From positions 8,093,001-8,157,000 of the forward strand of contig NZ_LT670818.1 of NCBI RefSeq assembly GCF_900129505.1: DNA of 64,000 bases. Direction: 5' to 3'. The position numbers were made by a program, and so were the translations under genes. This DNA comes from Bradyrhizobium erythrophlei (GTDB taxonomy: Bacteria > Pseudomonadota > Alphaproteobacteria > Rhizobiales > Xanthobacteraceae). The notes below the pieces were generated by a model that ran no database searches, was not told the DNA's origin, and worked only from the letters and a program-made list of their open reading frames with translations. Of the stretch, positions 17,960 through 26,128 are shown one piece after another. Within the stretch, counting starts at the first letter, position 1; each line of letters starts with the position of its first letter.

Positions 17960-20584
17960 ATGATCAATTCAGTGATTGTCCGGATCGTCGATACTTGCGC
18001 CAATTACAGGTGGACGACGATCATCGCCGGGACGCTGCTCATGCTCGGCGCCGGCGCGTTCGCCGCCGCAAAATTCTCCATAAACACCGACGTCGAAGGA
18101 CTGATATCGCAGGATCTCCCCTGGCATCAGCGTCAGCTCAAGATGTCCGAGGCCTTTCCGCAAAACGGCATTTCGGTGGTCGTAAAGGCACCGACCACCG
18201 AGAATGCGGAATTGGCAACCAACGCGCTGGCCGAGCGCCTCGCCAAGCAACGAGACCTGTTTCCGCTGGTCGGCCAGCCCGACAGCGGCGAGTTCTTCGA
18301 ACGCAACGGTTTGCTGTTCGGCTCCCCCGCCGAGGTCCGGAAAAGCGCCGAAGGGTTGACCAACGCGCAGCCCCTGATCGCGACGCTTGCCGGCGATCCG
18401 AGCCTGCGCGGCGTCATGAAGGCGCTCTCGTTTGGGGCGGAAGGAGTCCGTGGCGGCGGGATCAAGCTCGATCAGCTTGCCTGGCCGCTGTCGCTCGCAG
18501 ACCAAACCCTCAGCGACGTTCTCGCCGGCAGGCCGGCGACGTTTTCCTGGCAGGAGCTGCTGCAGGGCCACAAGCTGCCCGCCGACCAGTTGCGCCATTT
18601 CATCGAGGTGCAGCCGACGCTCGATTTTTCGCAGCTGCAACCCGGGCATAGAGCGACCGAGGGCATTCGCCGTGCGGCATCCGATCTCGCCCTGAAGGAC
18701 AAATTTGGCGCGACAGTCGAGTTGACCGGTCAGGTGCCGATGAATGACGATCAGTTCTCGGTGATCCGGCAAAGCGCCGTGCGCGACACCCTGACCGCGG
18801 TGCTCGGCGTCCTGATCGTGCTCTGGCTGGCGCTTCGCTCCCTGAAAATCATCGCCGCAGTGTTCTTCAGTTTGATGGTCGGACTCGCGGCGACGGCGGC
18901 GGTCGGGCTTGCCTTGGTCGGTTCCTTCAACCTGATTTCGATCGCCTTCTTCGTGCTGTTCGTCGGCCTCGGCGTCGATTTCGGCATTCAGTTCAGCGTG
19001 CGTTACCGATCCGAGCGGCACCAGCATCAAGGCCTGCGCGAGGCGCTGCGCTGGGCGGCCCGCAAAGCGGGCGATCCGCTGGCGCTGGCGGCCGCGGCTA
19101 CCGCCGTCGGGTTCTTGTCGTTTCTGCCGACCAGCTATCGCGGCCTTTCGGAACTGGGGCTGATCGCCGGCTGCGGCATGCTGATCGCCTTCCTCTGCAG
19201 CATCACGCTGGTGCCCGCGATGCTGGCGCTGCTCGACCCGCCCGGCGAGGCCGCAGCGGTCGGTTTCCGCCGTCTCGCGCCGCTCGACGATCTTTTGCAG
19301 CGGCACCGCGTTGCCATCATCGCGGGCACCATCCTCGTGGTGCTCGCCGGCACGCCGCTGTTGTGGCATCTGCGGTTCGACTTCAACCCGGTCGATCTGC
19401 AGCCCCCGAACTCGCCGTCGGTCGTGACCTACCGGCAACTGCAGAGCGATCCACAGACCAGCGGCAATGATGCGGAAGTCCTGACGCCGTCGCTCGAACA
19501 GGCCGACGCCACGGCCAGGCGCCTGGCCGCGCTGCCCGAGGTCTCCCGCGTTCTCACGCTGAGCAATTTCATCTCGGCCGACCAGGATCAGAAGATCGCC
19601 GCCTTGAAGGCCGCATCGCGACGGCTTGGCGGCGCCCTCAATCCGCAGCGGCAGCAGCCGGCGCCGAGCGATCAGGACAACGTCGCCGCGATCCAGCGCG
19701 CGGCCGAGGATCTTGCCCAGGCGGCAGGCCATGCGACCGGCGCCAGCGCCGACTCCGCGCGGCATGTGTCCGACCTGCTCAAGCGTCTTGCCGCCGCCGA
19801 CGCCGGCGTCCGCGCCAAAGCCGAAGCGGCACTGGTGCCGCCGCTCACTTACGACCTCGATTGGCTGCGCAAGAGTCTTGCACCCACCCCCGTGACGATC
19901 CAAACGCTGCCGCCAAATCTGGTGCGCGACTGGGTATTGCCCGACGGCAGGGCCCGGGTTCAGGCATTACCGAAGGGCGATCCCGGCGACATCAATGTGC
20001 TGCAGAATTTCGCGACCGCGGTGCTCCGCGCCGAACCGACGGCCACGGGCGCGGCGGTCAGCTATTATGAATCCGGCAGGGCCATCACCACGGCCTTCAT
20101 CGAAGCCGCCATTCTGGCGCTCGCCGCCATCGCCATCCTGTTGTTCATCGCGCTGCGGCGCGCGACGGACGTGCTGTTGACGCTCGTTCCCCTCCTGCTC
20201 GCTGGTGCTGTGACTCTGCAGATCTGCGTGCTCGACGGCATCGCGCTCAATTTCGCCAACATCATCGCGCTGCCGCTGCTGCTCGGCGTCGGCGTCGCCT
20301 TCAAGATCTATTACATCATGGCCTGGCGCGCCGGGAAAACCGGCCTGCTGGAATCGGCGCTGACGCGCGCCGTGGTGTTCAGCGCCATGACCAACGCGAT
20401 GGCGTTCGGCAGCATGTGGGCCTCGAACTATCCGGGCATGTCGAGCATGGGCAAGCTGATGGCGCTGGCTCTGCTATGCACGATGGCCGCCGCGGTGCTG
20501 TTCCAGCCGGTTCTGATGGGACGCCCGCGCCAAGTGCAAAAGCATTCGGACGAAGCCCCGGACTTACGCGAAGCCGCGGAATAG
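17960..20584 (+). CDS. hpnN: HpnN-like RND/MMPL transporter (hopanoid export)
   Basis: 874-residue inner-membrane transporter of the RND superfamily, MMPL branch. Two repeats, each with one helix, a periplasmic domain and five helices: first set near 10-30 and 270-430, second near 450-470 and 700-860. The segment FVLFVGLGVDFGIQFSVRY carries the Asp typical of proton-driven RND helix 4. Overall pattern and length fit the hopanoid-associated transporter HpnN, which in Rhodopseudomonas moves hopanoids to the outer membrane; that role is from knowledge of the family. No other hopanoid genes are near. Start chosen at 17960 with GGAAGG upstream. Confidence 0.8.
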   Translation: MINSVIVRIVDTCANYRWTTIIAGTLLMLGAGAFAAAKFSINTDVEGLISQDLPWHQRQLKMSEAFPQNGISVVVKAPTTENAELATNALAERLAKQRDLFPLVGQPDSGEFFERNGLLFGSPAEVRKSAEGLTNAQPLIATLAGDPSLRGVMKALSFGAEGVRGGGIKLDQLAWPLSLADQTLSDVLAGRPATFSWQELLQGHKLPADQLRHFIEVQPTLDFSQLQPGHRATEGIRRAASDLALKDKFGATVELTGQVPMNDDQFSVIRQSAVRDTLTAVLGVLIVLWLALRSLKIIAAVFFSLMVGLAATAAVGLALVGSFNLISIAFFVLFVGLGVDFGIQFSVRYRSERHQHQGLREALRWAARKAGDPLALAAAATAVGFLSFLPTSYRGLSELGLIAGCGMLIAFLCSITLVPAMLALLDPPGEAAAVGFRRLAPLDDLLQRHRVAIIAGTILVVLAGTPLLWHLRFDFNPVDLQPPNSPSVVTYRQLQSDPQTSGNDAEVLTPSLEQADATARRLAALPEVSRVLTLSNFISADQDQKIAALKAASRRLGGALNPQRQQPAPSDQDNVAAIQRAAEDLAQAAGHATGASADSARHVSDLLKRLAAADAGVRAKAEAALVPPLTYDLDWLRKSLAPTPVTIQTLPPNLVRDWVLPDGRARVQALPKGDPGDINVLQNFATAVLRAEPTATGAAVSYYESGRAITTAFIEAAILALAAIAILLFIALRRATDVLLTLVPLLLAGAVTLQICVLDGIALNFANIIALPLLLGVGVAFKIYYIMAWRAGKTGLLESALTRAVVFSAMTNAMAFGSMWASNYPGMSSMGKLMALALLCTMAAAVLFQPVLMGRPRQVQKHSDEAPDLREAAE

Positions 20585-20953
20585 GTCCGATGCAATCGTA
20601 TCCTTGACGCAGGCACCGCCGATCTGCCTCCTGCCCGATGAATACTGACCCGCATGCTATTTGTCGTCGCGAGCATGCTAAGCCGCGCAGCGGTTCGTGC
20701 AAATGGCGCTTTGGGTCAATCGCGCCGTTTCGACCGTCTGCCAGCCACTTCCGGTCATCCCCGAGGAACGGACATCGCCAGATCGGCCGAACTTGTCCGG
20801 TTCGTGCCCAATAGGCGACATCAAACGCAGTTCCGATATCATTATACGAACACACAAGCACCACCTGACTGACAAGCGGGAACCCGTGTTCCGGCGCAAC
20901 CATTGGCTGCGAGCACCATTGATTCACTGTTAAACAAACAAAGGAGTTTTAGA
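20585..20953 (+). other. Leader/promoter region of the phasin gene
   Basis: 369 bp, no supported gene. A strong ribosome binding site AAGGAG is at 20941-20946. I could not fix a promoter. Confidence 0.4.
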
Positions 20954-21298
20954 ATGTCGAATGCAGACCAGACCGCAAATCGGAATTTCGAGCAGCTTCT
21001 GGACGGCAAGGAACGGGATGCGTCGACCAATGCCTTCCCTGGCGGCTTTCAAGCGATCGCCACTGCTTACGGCGACTACACGAAGAAATCGTTTGAAGAC
21101 ACCAAGTCTTTTGTCGAGAAGCTCTCAGGTGTGAGATCGTTCGACAAGGCAGTGGAAGTTCAAACCGAATTCGCCAAGTCGACTTTCGAGACGTTCGTGA
21201 CAGAGGCGCAGAAGATCGGCGCACTGTATGGCGATCTTGCCAAGCAAGCCTACAAACCATTCGGCGGCTTTCTTACAAAGATGACTCCGACAGCCTGA
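20954..21298 (+). CDS. Phasin-family protein
   Basis: 114 residues, helical and amphipathic, with the phasin pattern (AYGDYTKKSFEDTKSFVEKLSGVRSFDKAVEVQTEFAKSTFE spread over residues 38-80: paired K/F/E heptads and the VEVQTEFAK core). Phasins coat polyhydroxyalkanoate granules; several in this group are found without a neighbouring PHA gene, as here. ATG at 20954 is set by AAGGAG. A stable hairpin follows. Confidence 0.88.
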   Translation: MSNADQTANRNFEQLLDGKERDASTNAFPGGFQAIATAYGDYTKKSFEDTKSFVEKLSGVRSFDKAVEVQTEFAKSTFETFVTEAQKIGALYGDLAKQAYKPFGGFLTKMTPTA

Positions 21299-21769
21299 TG
21301 AGAGGCTGCCCCGCAATGTTAGAGCAAATGCCCTGACCATTTGCGGGGCGCTTCGCTGCAACCCTGCGCTTGCACCTGCGTCTTGAAGGCGTCCGCTCAG
21401 GCGTTTCGAAAAAAGCGAAGAAGTGAGGTGGCCCGCCTCGGGGGCTGGGCGGTTCCCGGGGGTTCCCAGAAAACATCTCCGCCGTGCCGTCAATAGATCC
21501 GGAACGAAAGTCCGCGCTGCGATTTAAGAGTAGGAGACCGTCGCTCGCCGTTAACGACGGCGCATGTCGCGGGATAGCCAAAGGTCCCTTGCGGACCCGC
21601 TGTTCCAACCAAGCGCTCGCGCAGATAGCCAAATGCGCCGGTCTCCGCCCATCCCATTTGGACTGCGAGCCCCGCATCCGAATGCACGGCTCGTGTTGGA
21701 GCGGAGGGAAGCCATCGACCTTGGTATCGGGGTTAATTGGGGTTTCCGCGCGGGAACGGAGATTCCGTT
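21299..21769. other. Gene-free start of the first accessory region
   Basis: 471 bp. Apart from the hairpin at 21307-21351, open frames exist on both strands but their codon use is not convincing. This marks the change from dense backbone to sparse accessory DNA. Confidence 0.4.
21307..21351 (+). terminator. Hairpin after the phasin gene
   Basis: GCCCCGCAA ... TTTGCGGGGC makes a 9-bp GC-rich stem with a 26-base loop directly after the stop. It lacks a clean T run, so it may be a weak terminator or an RNA-stabilising stem. Confidence 0.5.
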
Positions 21770-21988
21770 ATGCGAAACCGTATTGACATGGACTACTCAC
21801 ACAGCCGCGCAATTGTCCAAGAAATTGGCGAAAGACTGCGGGCGTCATTAGAAATGGATCGAGAGTTGCCGGCGAGCCTCAGAATGCAAATGGACCGGCT
21901 CTGCCAAATAGAAGGTCCGTCGCAGCCAAAAAACGTTACTAGGTCGACGCCGCGCTGGCGGACACGCAGCCCACGGACGCGAAGCTAG
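21770..21988 (+). CDS. Small conserved-type hypothetical protein
   Basis: 72 residues. The core (MDYSHSRAIVQEIGERLRASLEMDRELPASLRMQMDRL) is helical, acidic-basic and protein-like, and I recall similar proteins as frequent orphans in Bradyrhizobium. The last 20 residues become Arg/Thr-rich and may be out of the ancestral frame. Start at 21770 or at the ATG at 21788. Confidence 0.55.
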   Translation: MRNRIDMDYSHSRAIVQEIGERLRASLEMDRELPASLRMQMDRLCQIEGPSQPKNVTRSTPRWRTRSPRTRS

Positions 21989-22077
21989 GCAGTTGCGAGG
22001 GTGAGCCATTTGATGTCGGCAGAGGGTCAATCACGAACCAGCGCTTCTCGTATTCTCAATCTCAAGCAGTGGTCTGC

Positions 22078-22344
22078 TCAATGCGCCGCGCACTCAGGGC
22101 AGACCCCGTCTGCTGCTTCGTCGAGCTGGCGGTTAATTTCTTTTTGCAGAGCTTCATGCTCCCATGTTGTGCCATCGCTTTTAATGACTTTAGCGGCACG
22201 AACATAGGCATGAGTTTCCGCAGCGTCATCACCGACGCGGATTGTTACATTGTCGTGGAACGGGCAAATCACTGTCGCGCGCGCCGTCGTCAGCGCATAT
22301 CGAACGACAGAAGCGAGATCGTCGGTCCAGCTATCGACGGACAT
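22078..22344 (-). CDS. Small hypothetical protein with two Cys motifs
   Basis: 88 residues. ICPFHDNV in the middle and CPECAAH at the C-terminus may form a zinc site (C-x-x-H plus C-x-x-C). Helical segment around residues 50-80 (THAYVRAAKVIKSDG). The composition looks coding. No named domain recognised. Confidence 0.65.
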   Translation of the reverse strand: MSVDSWTDDLASVVRYALTTARATVICPFHDNVTIRVGDDAAETHAYVRAAKVIKSDGTTWEHEALQKEINRQLDEAADGVCPECAAH

Positions 22345-22448
22345 AAGGAGACCTCTTTCAGCCAGCTCAAGGTCTTTCCTTTAAAAGGCAGATCACAAAA
22401 ATCATGGCGCACTTTGGTGCGGCTCAATGGTCAGTATCATAACAAACT

Positions 22449-22775
22449 ATGATCTTCGGCGCAGCGCGGTGGATCGTCGCCGCGTTTGCCGTTCGGCCGC
22501 GAGAACGGTGGGAAGCTGATCACGTGCGCGACGCCGCGCTCTGCATCGCCAAATTGCCCAAGGCCGAACACGATGCCGATGAATGGCAGGCAGCAATGGA
22601 GGCCCTAATGCGAATTGCGGAACCTGAACGACCGCCCGACCTGTACATCCGAAGCCGGGCGGTCGCAGTTCCGCCGATCTCCCCGCGCAGCCTGAAAGCT
22701 ATCATGACCGACAAATTGACCAAAAAAGGCCAGGGTAGCGAAAACAAATTTCGGCCAGTTTTGGCGCGGTCATAA
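22449..22775 (+). CDS. Hypothetical protein
   Basis: 108 residues. The first 70 look coding (ADEWQAAMEALMRIAE helix); the C-terminal part is basic and low in pattern. Alone between two other tiny genes. No function can be given. Confidence 0.45.
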   Translation: MIFGAARWIVAAFAVRPRERWEADHVRDAALCIAKLPKAEHDADEWQAAMEALMRIAEPERPPDLYIRSRAVAVPPISPRSLKAIMTDKLTKKGQGSENKFRPVLARS

Positions 22776-22952
22776 TCGACGCACCTCCCGCGTGGAGTTC
22801 CACGTCAGGCTCGCTGCTTCGCCGCATTGCAATATCAACTCGGTTTTTGGCCTGCCAGAAACGTTCCACTGTTACTCGAAAATTTTTGGCTGTGATTTTG
22901 TCGGAGACCGGGCAGACATTTGTAAGTTGGCGATCCTAAAATTATCAGCATT

Positions 22953-23129
22953 ATGGGCTAAACTGAACGACCGAAGTGCCCCGGTTGCGGGGCCTATCTG
23001 ATCCTCGCGCCACCTCCAGGCGGCAAAGGCAGGCGCACGTTCCAATGCTTTGACTGCGATGGCCCTGACCCGCTGAAAACGGATAAGGCTACGGGCTGGC
23101 TAAAGAGCGAATTGCAGCCCCCGAAGTAG
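22953..23129 (+). pseudogene. Small zinc-ribbon protein gene that has lost its start
   Basis: From 22962 the frame encodes TERPKCPGCGAYL ... FQCFDCDGPDPL ... LQPPK, a 56-residue four-cysteine zinc ribbon (CPGC and CFDC). The only ATG in frame (22953) is followed one codon later by TAA, so no normal start remains. I recall intact proteins of this form, starting M-T-E, in Bradyrhizobium. Read as a decayed copy unless a non-standard start is used. Confidence 0.6.
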
Positions 23130-23151
23130 TTCCAGTCTTGATCGCGCAGCA

Positions 23152-23261
23152 CCCAAGCCACAATCGGACGCCGACCAACTAGAGCCGCCGCCGACCAGGC
23201 CATCGCGGCGTGCGGCGGTGATGCGCGCGAGACCGACAAGGCGCTGATCGGAAGGATTGGT
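23152..23261 (+). pseudogene. Decayed, internally deleted copy of the 34212-34451 gene
   Basis: The DNA matches the first ~95 bp of the gene at 34212 (CAATCGGACGCCGACCA...), with one G lost (frameshift), then jumps to its last bases (GATCGGAAGGATTGGTA), so roughly 110 bp in the middle are missing. Confidence 0.7.
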
Positions 23262-23284
23262 ACGTCTGAGATGGAGCGGTCCCC

Positions 23285-23533
23285 ATGGCCGAGGTCACGT
23301 ACTTTGTTGCGCTACCATACGTCGCAACCGATGACGGCGTTGCTGCTGGTGAGCCAATCGAACGCTTCAATCCGACCGCCGTGGTAATGAAAGCCGAAGC
23401 GCTATCTCGCAAGGATGGTCACGTCGGCGCGGTTGCGTTCAGTCGTACCGGTGATCCGGCTACCGGCGATTTTAGCGACGCCGAAGTGATCAGGAAGTTC
23501 GGTGACGTGCCTGATGACTTGAGCGCATTGTAA
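23285..23533 (+). CDS. Small conserved-type hypothetical protein
   Basis: 82 residues, acidic, no cysteines, ends in VPDDLSAL. Segments such as TYFVALPYVATDDGVAAGEP and HVGAVAFSRTGDPATGDFSD are strongly patterned and match my memory of a small protein common in Bradyrhizobium genomes; the function there is also unknown. ATG at 23285 follows GGAGCGG. Confidence 0.75.
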   Translation: MAEVTYFVALPYVATDDGVAAGEPIERFNPTAVVMKAEALSRKDGHVGAVAFSRTGDPATGDFSDAEVIRKFGDVPDDLSAL

Positions 23534-23591
23534 GTTGAGTGGGCCAAGTGCCGGGCGCTTAGGCGGCACGTCTGGCCCTTCTTCGACTTAT

Positions 23592-23804
23592 TCAATCCGC
23601 AGTCCGCAGATTTCGCATCGTGAACTCGATCTGACCGTCGGGAAGCGGCCGCCAGTTTTCAACAATGACTATATAACCTGCCTGCGGAGCTTGCTTGATG
23701 ATCTCGAGGGCCTTGCAGCGAGCGGCATCAATCGGCAGCCTAAATATTTCCGATTGCTGCCGGTCAGACATCCGGTCTGCTAAATCGCGAGGGTGAACGA
23801 ACAT
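23592..23804 (-). CDS. Small conserved-type hypothetical protein
   Basis: 70 residues. The core RQQSEIFRLPIDAARCKALEIIKQ followed by GYIVIVENWRPLPDGQIEFTMR suggests a helix and a small beta sheet. I recall it as a frequent Bradyrhizobium orphan. An internal ATG (residue 12, 23771) is a possible start. Confidence 0.7.
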   Translation of the reverse strand: MFVHPRDLADRMSDRQQSEIFRLPIDAARCKALEIIKQAPQAGYIVIVENWRPLPDGQIEFTMRNLRTAD

Positions 23805-24104
23805 GCCGCACCTCTCATTCTAAATCGTCGATTATGAGCGCCGAAACTTGAATTGAAGAACGGGCAACGGCGGCCCGGTTGCTGTTATCCCCGTAAGCCA
23901 CACAGGACAGCGGCACTGACCTGATAGCGCCTAAGTCGCGTCGGATATCAATCGATGGATTGAGGAAGAGCAGGCCAAAGTGGCAGAAGCACGACCCCGC
24001 AGAGTTCAGTGGGATCAAGCGGAGCCGTGCTCCCATGCAAAAAACCGGAACGACGAAACTTGGATCACCGCTCGGTAGAATGCGGAAGCAAATCTAACCC
24101 GTCG

Positions 24105-24335
24105 GATTGTGAGCGAATTGATCTCGGACAATTGGTGCCGAGCGAACGTGCAATTGCTCGAAGAGGAAACGGCCTTAGGTTACCGATCAGATCACAAAGC
24201 CGTGGATTGCCGCGCACTAGCGCAGTGGTAGATTTTCGACAAGGCGCGCATCGCCCGTGAGCGCTCCTGATTGGGTTGGCCCCGCGCTTCGATTCCCCCT
24301 CCGAGGCCGGGGCTTCTTATTTCTGCCGGCATAAA
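24105..24335 (+). repeat. Repeat copy 1: decayed small gene plus terminator
   Basis: Imperfect direct repeat of 25075-25310. Both encode a peptide like NWCRANVQLLEEETALGYRS..., here interrupted by TAG after CRALAQW, and both end in a GC hairpin. The copies therefore come from one duplicated orphan gene with its terminator. Confidence 0.7.
24279..24320 (+). terminator. Terminator hairpin of repeat copy 1
   Basis: CCCCGCGCTTCG ... CGAGGCCGGGG stem followed by CTTCTTATTT. Equivalent in position to the hairpin at 25260. Confidence 0.65.
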
Positions 24336-24361
24336 TTTCCCCGCCGGGGGCACCCATTTGA

Positions 24362-24407
24362 GAAAGCCAAGACGCTGCCGCGTGATCGGAAGGATTGGTA
24401 TGATTGA
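24362..24407 (+). repeat. 3'-end fragment of the 34212-type gene
   Basis: 46 bp nearly identical to the last codons and stop of the gene at 34212-34451 (CGTGATCGGAAGGATTGGTA). The rest of the gene is absent. Confidence 0.7.
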
Positions 24408-24443
24408 TGGTGATTAAGTCAGCACTTCTGACAGGAGCATCAA

Positions 24444-24731
24444 ATGGCTCTCTTAAGACGAGAACTGTATCGTCAGGTAAAAGGCCCCGAGATCACCCAT
24501 GCGGATTGTTGCACGCTAGTTTTCGATACCGACGCGAAAAATTTATACGTCGAGCGCGAAGTGGCACAGCTAGACACGACCGTTGCGGGCGCGATTGAGA
24601 TACAAACGGCGACAATGGATATTGCGGACTACCTAAAGCAAGGCGGTCAGACCGCTGGGCACCGCGAGCTATGGCGGCTGCTGAGGACGCTTTTCAAAGA
24701 GGACCGTAATTCGGACGAGTTGGTCTGGTAG
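24444..24731 (+). CDS. Hypothetical protein, 95 residues
   Basis: ATG preceded by AGGAGCATCAA. The protein is well patterned: strands LLRRELYRQVKG and CCTLVFDTDAKNLYVEREV, then a helix DIADYLKQGG and HRELWRLLRTLFKED. No known family. The duplicated, decayed neighbours suggest an accessory origin. Confidence 0.65.
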   Translation: MALLRRELYRQVKGPEITHADCCTLVFDTDAKNLYVEREVAQLDTTVAGAIEIQTATMDIADYLKQGGQTAGHRELWRLLRTLFKEDRNSDELVW

Positions 24732-24765
24732 CCAGCTTGAGTTCGCTGCTTCAACAAGATCGCCC

Positions 24766-25011
24766 TCACCCGCCTTGTTCAGGTCCTCGTGGCGGTGCTG
24801 CCAGTGGCGCGGGATCGATAATTAACGGCCGAACGATGACCAACCGACAGGGCCGTCGCAGTGGGCTACGCGAGGTCACCTTGGCGAAGCGAGAACTAAC
24901 GCCGAGTTGTCGGCCCTCGCTTAGGCCGACAAACCAAAATAAGAAAATCCCGGCAAATGACAGGCCGAAAAGCACGGCGGTCATTGCAAAGGCTTCCTGA
25001 GCATTTGACAT
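24766..25011 (-). CDS. Small single-span membrane protein
   Basis: 81 residues; one helix (AVLFGLSFAGIFLFWFVGL, about residues 11-29) then a basic tail. GGGAGGATCGTC before the ATG at 25011 is a very good ribosome binding site. The tail (SPLRRPCRLVIVRP) suggests a cytoplasmic C-terminus. Function unknown. Confidence 0.6.
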   Translation of the reverse strand: MSNAQEAFAMTAVLFGLSFAGIFLFWFVGLSEGRQLGVSSRFAKVTSRSPLRRPCRLVIVRPLIIDPAPLAAPPRGPEQGG

Positions 25012-25074
25012 GACGATCCTCCCAATAATTTTTGAATCGTTATGCTCGCCGGAAACGATCAAATCTCATTGCGA

Positions 25075-25310
25075 TGGATCAATTCGGCTGTCTGATCTCT
25101 CGCAAAATTGGTGCGATGCGAACGTGCAGCTCGTCAGAAACGAAACGGCCTCAGGTTACCGATCCGGTCACGAATCCGTGGATTGTCCGCGGCCAGAGCG
25201 GTGATGGGTTTTTCGACAAGGTGCATTGCCCGTGCGCCGACTGACTTCTGATTGATTGGCCCCGCCCTTCGAGAATCCTATCCCCGAGGGCGGGGTTGTT
25301 ATTTCGGCAT
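25075..25310 (+). repeat. Repeat copy 2: decayed small gene plus terminator
   Basis: Direct repeat partner of 24105-24335. The encoded peptide (QNWCDANVQLVRNETASGYRSGHESVDC) ends at TGA (25202). The stronger of the two terminators lies at its end. The two copies are about 970 bp apart, with the genes at 24444 and 24766 between them. Confidence 0.7.
25260..25302 (+). terminator. Rho-independent terminator of repeat copy 2
   Basis: CCCCGCCCT ... AGGGCGGGG is a perfect 9-bp stem followed by TTGTTATTT. Confidence 0.8.
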
Positions 25311-25361
25311 CTGCGATCCGAACCAGTCTGTTTTGAGATTGGACCAAGCACCTCGTTCCAA

Positions 25362-25607
25362 TTATTCACTTTCAGGTCCCTGACGGCGCGTCATTAGGGC
25401 CGGCGCATAAGTGTCGTCGGTCCCGCAATGGGGGCGTTGGAGCTTTACGGTTCGAAACTCCGGTTCTGGCTCTTCTTCGGGCGAAGGCGCTTCTGCGAAC
25501 GGAATAGCCTTTCCGCATTTGGAGCAATCGACGGTGAAGTACCATTTGTTTTGGCTCAACCTGATTTGCCATGAGGAAAAACCCCTTAGCCGGAACCGCT
25601 TCGCCAT
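25362..25607 (-). CDS. Small zinc-ribbon-like protein with one ligand missing
   Basis: 81 residues. CSKC (residues 28-31) is paired with RPHC where CPHC would be expected, so only three cysteines remain. The acidic hinge EEEPEPE separates the two halves. I recall related four-Cys proteins in Bradyrhizobium. Start at 25607; an internal start is possible. Confidence 0.6.
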   Translation of the reverse strand: MAKRFRLRGFSSWQIRLSQNKWYFTVDCSKCGKAIPFAEAPSPEEEPEPEFRTVKLQRPHCGTDDTYAPALMTRRQGPESE

Positions 25608-25718
25608 GTCCCCATTATCGTCATTGGGCCACGTCAGCCCCTTTAGTCCGTGGCTCGGGCGCAGGTGCCTTCCAAGCCCCCCTAAAGCCCAAGGCGGGAC
25701 CGTGCTTTGATCCTGCCA
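25589..25718 (+). repeat. Dispersed repeat, copy A
   Basis: About 130 bp closely matching 34855-34987 (GCCGGAACCGCTT ... GGGCCACG ... GACCGTGC). Copy A overlaps the 5' end of the zinc-ribbon gene on the other strand; copy B lies in gene-free DNA. Confidence 0.75.
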
Positions 25719-25871
25719 GCCGGTGCCGCTGGAAGCAGTAGTCGCTTAGTACGCTCCTAGAGTTTGCCCATCCATCCGTGGTTGCATGGTCCACAGACGA
25801 CTTGAAGTCTACGACTACGCAGGTCACCGCCGACTGTTTTATGTCTCAACGGAATTTAGGTAGCAGTTCTC

Positions 25872-26096
25872 TCAGGCAGCGATATCATACCCCCATTGCC
25901 AGCGGGACGGTTCCTGACCCAGCATAGCAATTGCAATAACCAGCTCGCTTTCTGATGTTGGGGATATCAATGAGCAACGGGCGGCAAGTGTCGCGGAGAG
26001 CACGCGCCCCATTTCCGTGCGAGGTCGAGCGATTATCAAAACGGATCGCGGTTCTCGAACAGATGTTGTCTGTCTGGGCAGGGCGGAATTCCACAC
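25872..26096 (-). CDS. Possible small protein, weakly supported
   Basis: 74 residues with a patterned core (VLIIARPRTEMGRVLSATLA) and a C-terminus rich in Trp (SRWQWGYD). A competing frame on the plus strand (from 25970) also looks plausible for about 60 codons. Third-position GC does not separate them, so only one, or neither, is a gene. Confidence 0.3.
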   Translation of the reverse strand: MWNSALPRQTTSVREPRSVLIIARPRTEMGRVLSATLAARCSLISPTSESELVIAIAMLGQEPSRWQWGYDIAA

Positions 26097-26128
26097 TGAC
26101 GCCCCAAACCATAAATCTAGGATCAGCC

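Noticed and set aside
17969..19903. Long open frame opposite the HpnN-like gene
   Set aside because: Antisense shadow of a strongly supported membrane transporter.
21484..21851. Overlapping open frames after the phasin gene
   Set aside because: No ribosome site or protein-like pattern except for the short gene from 21770.
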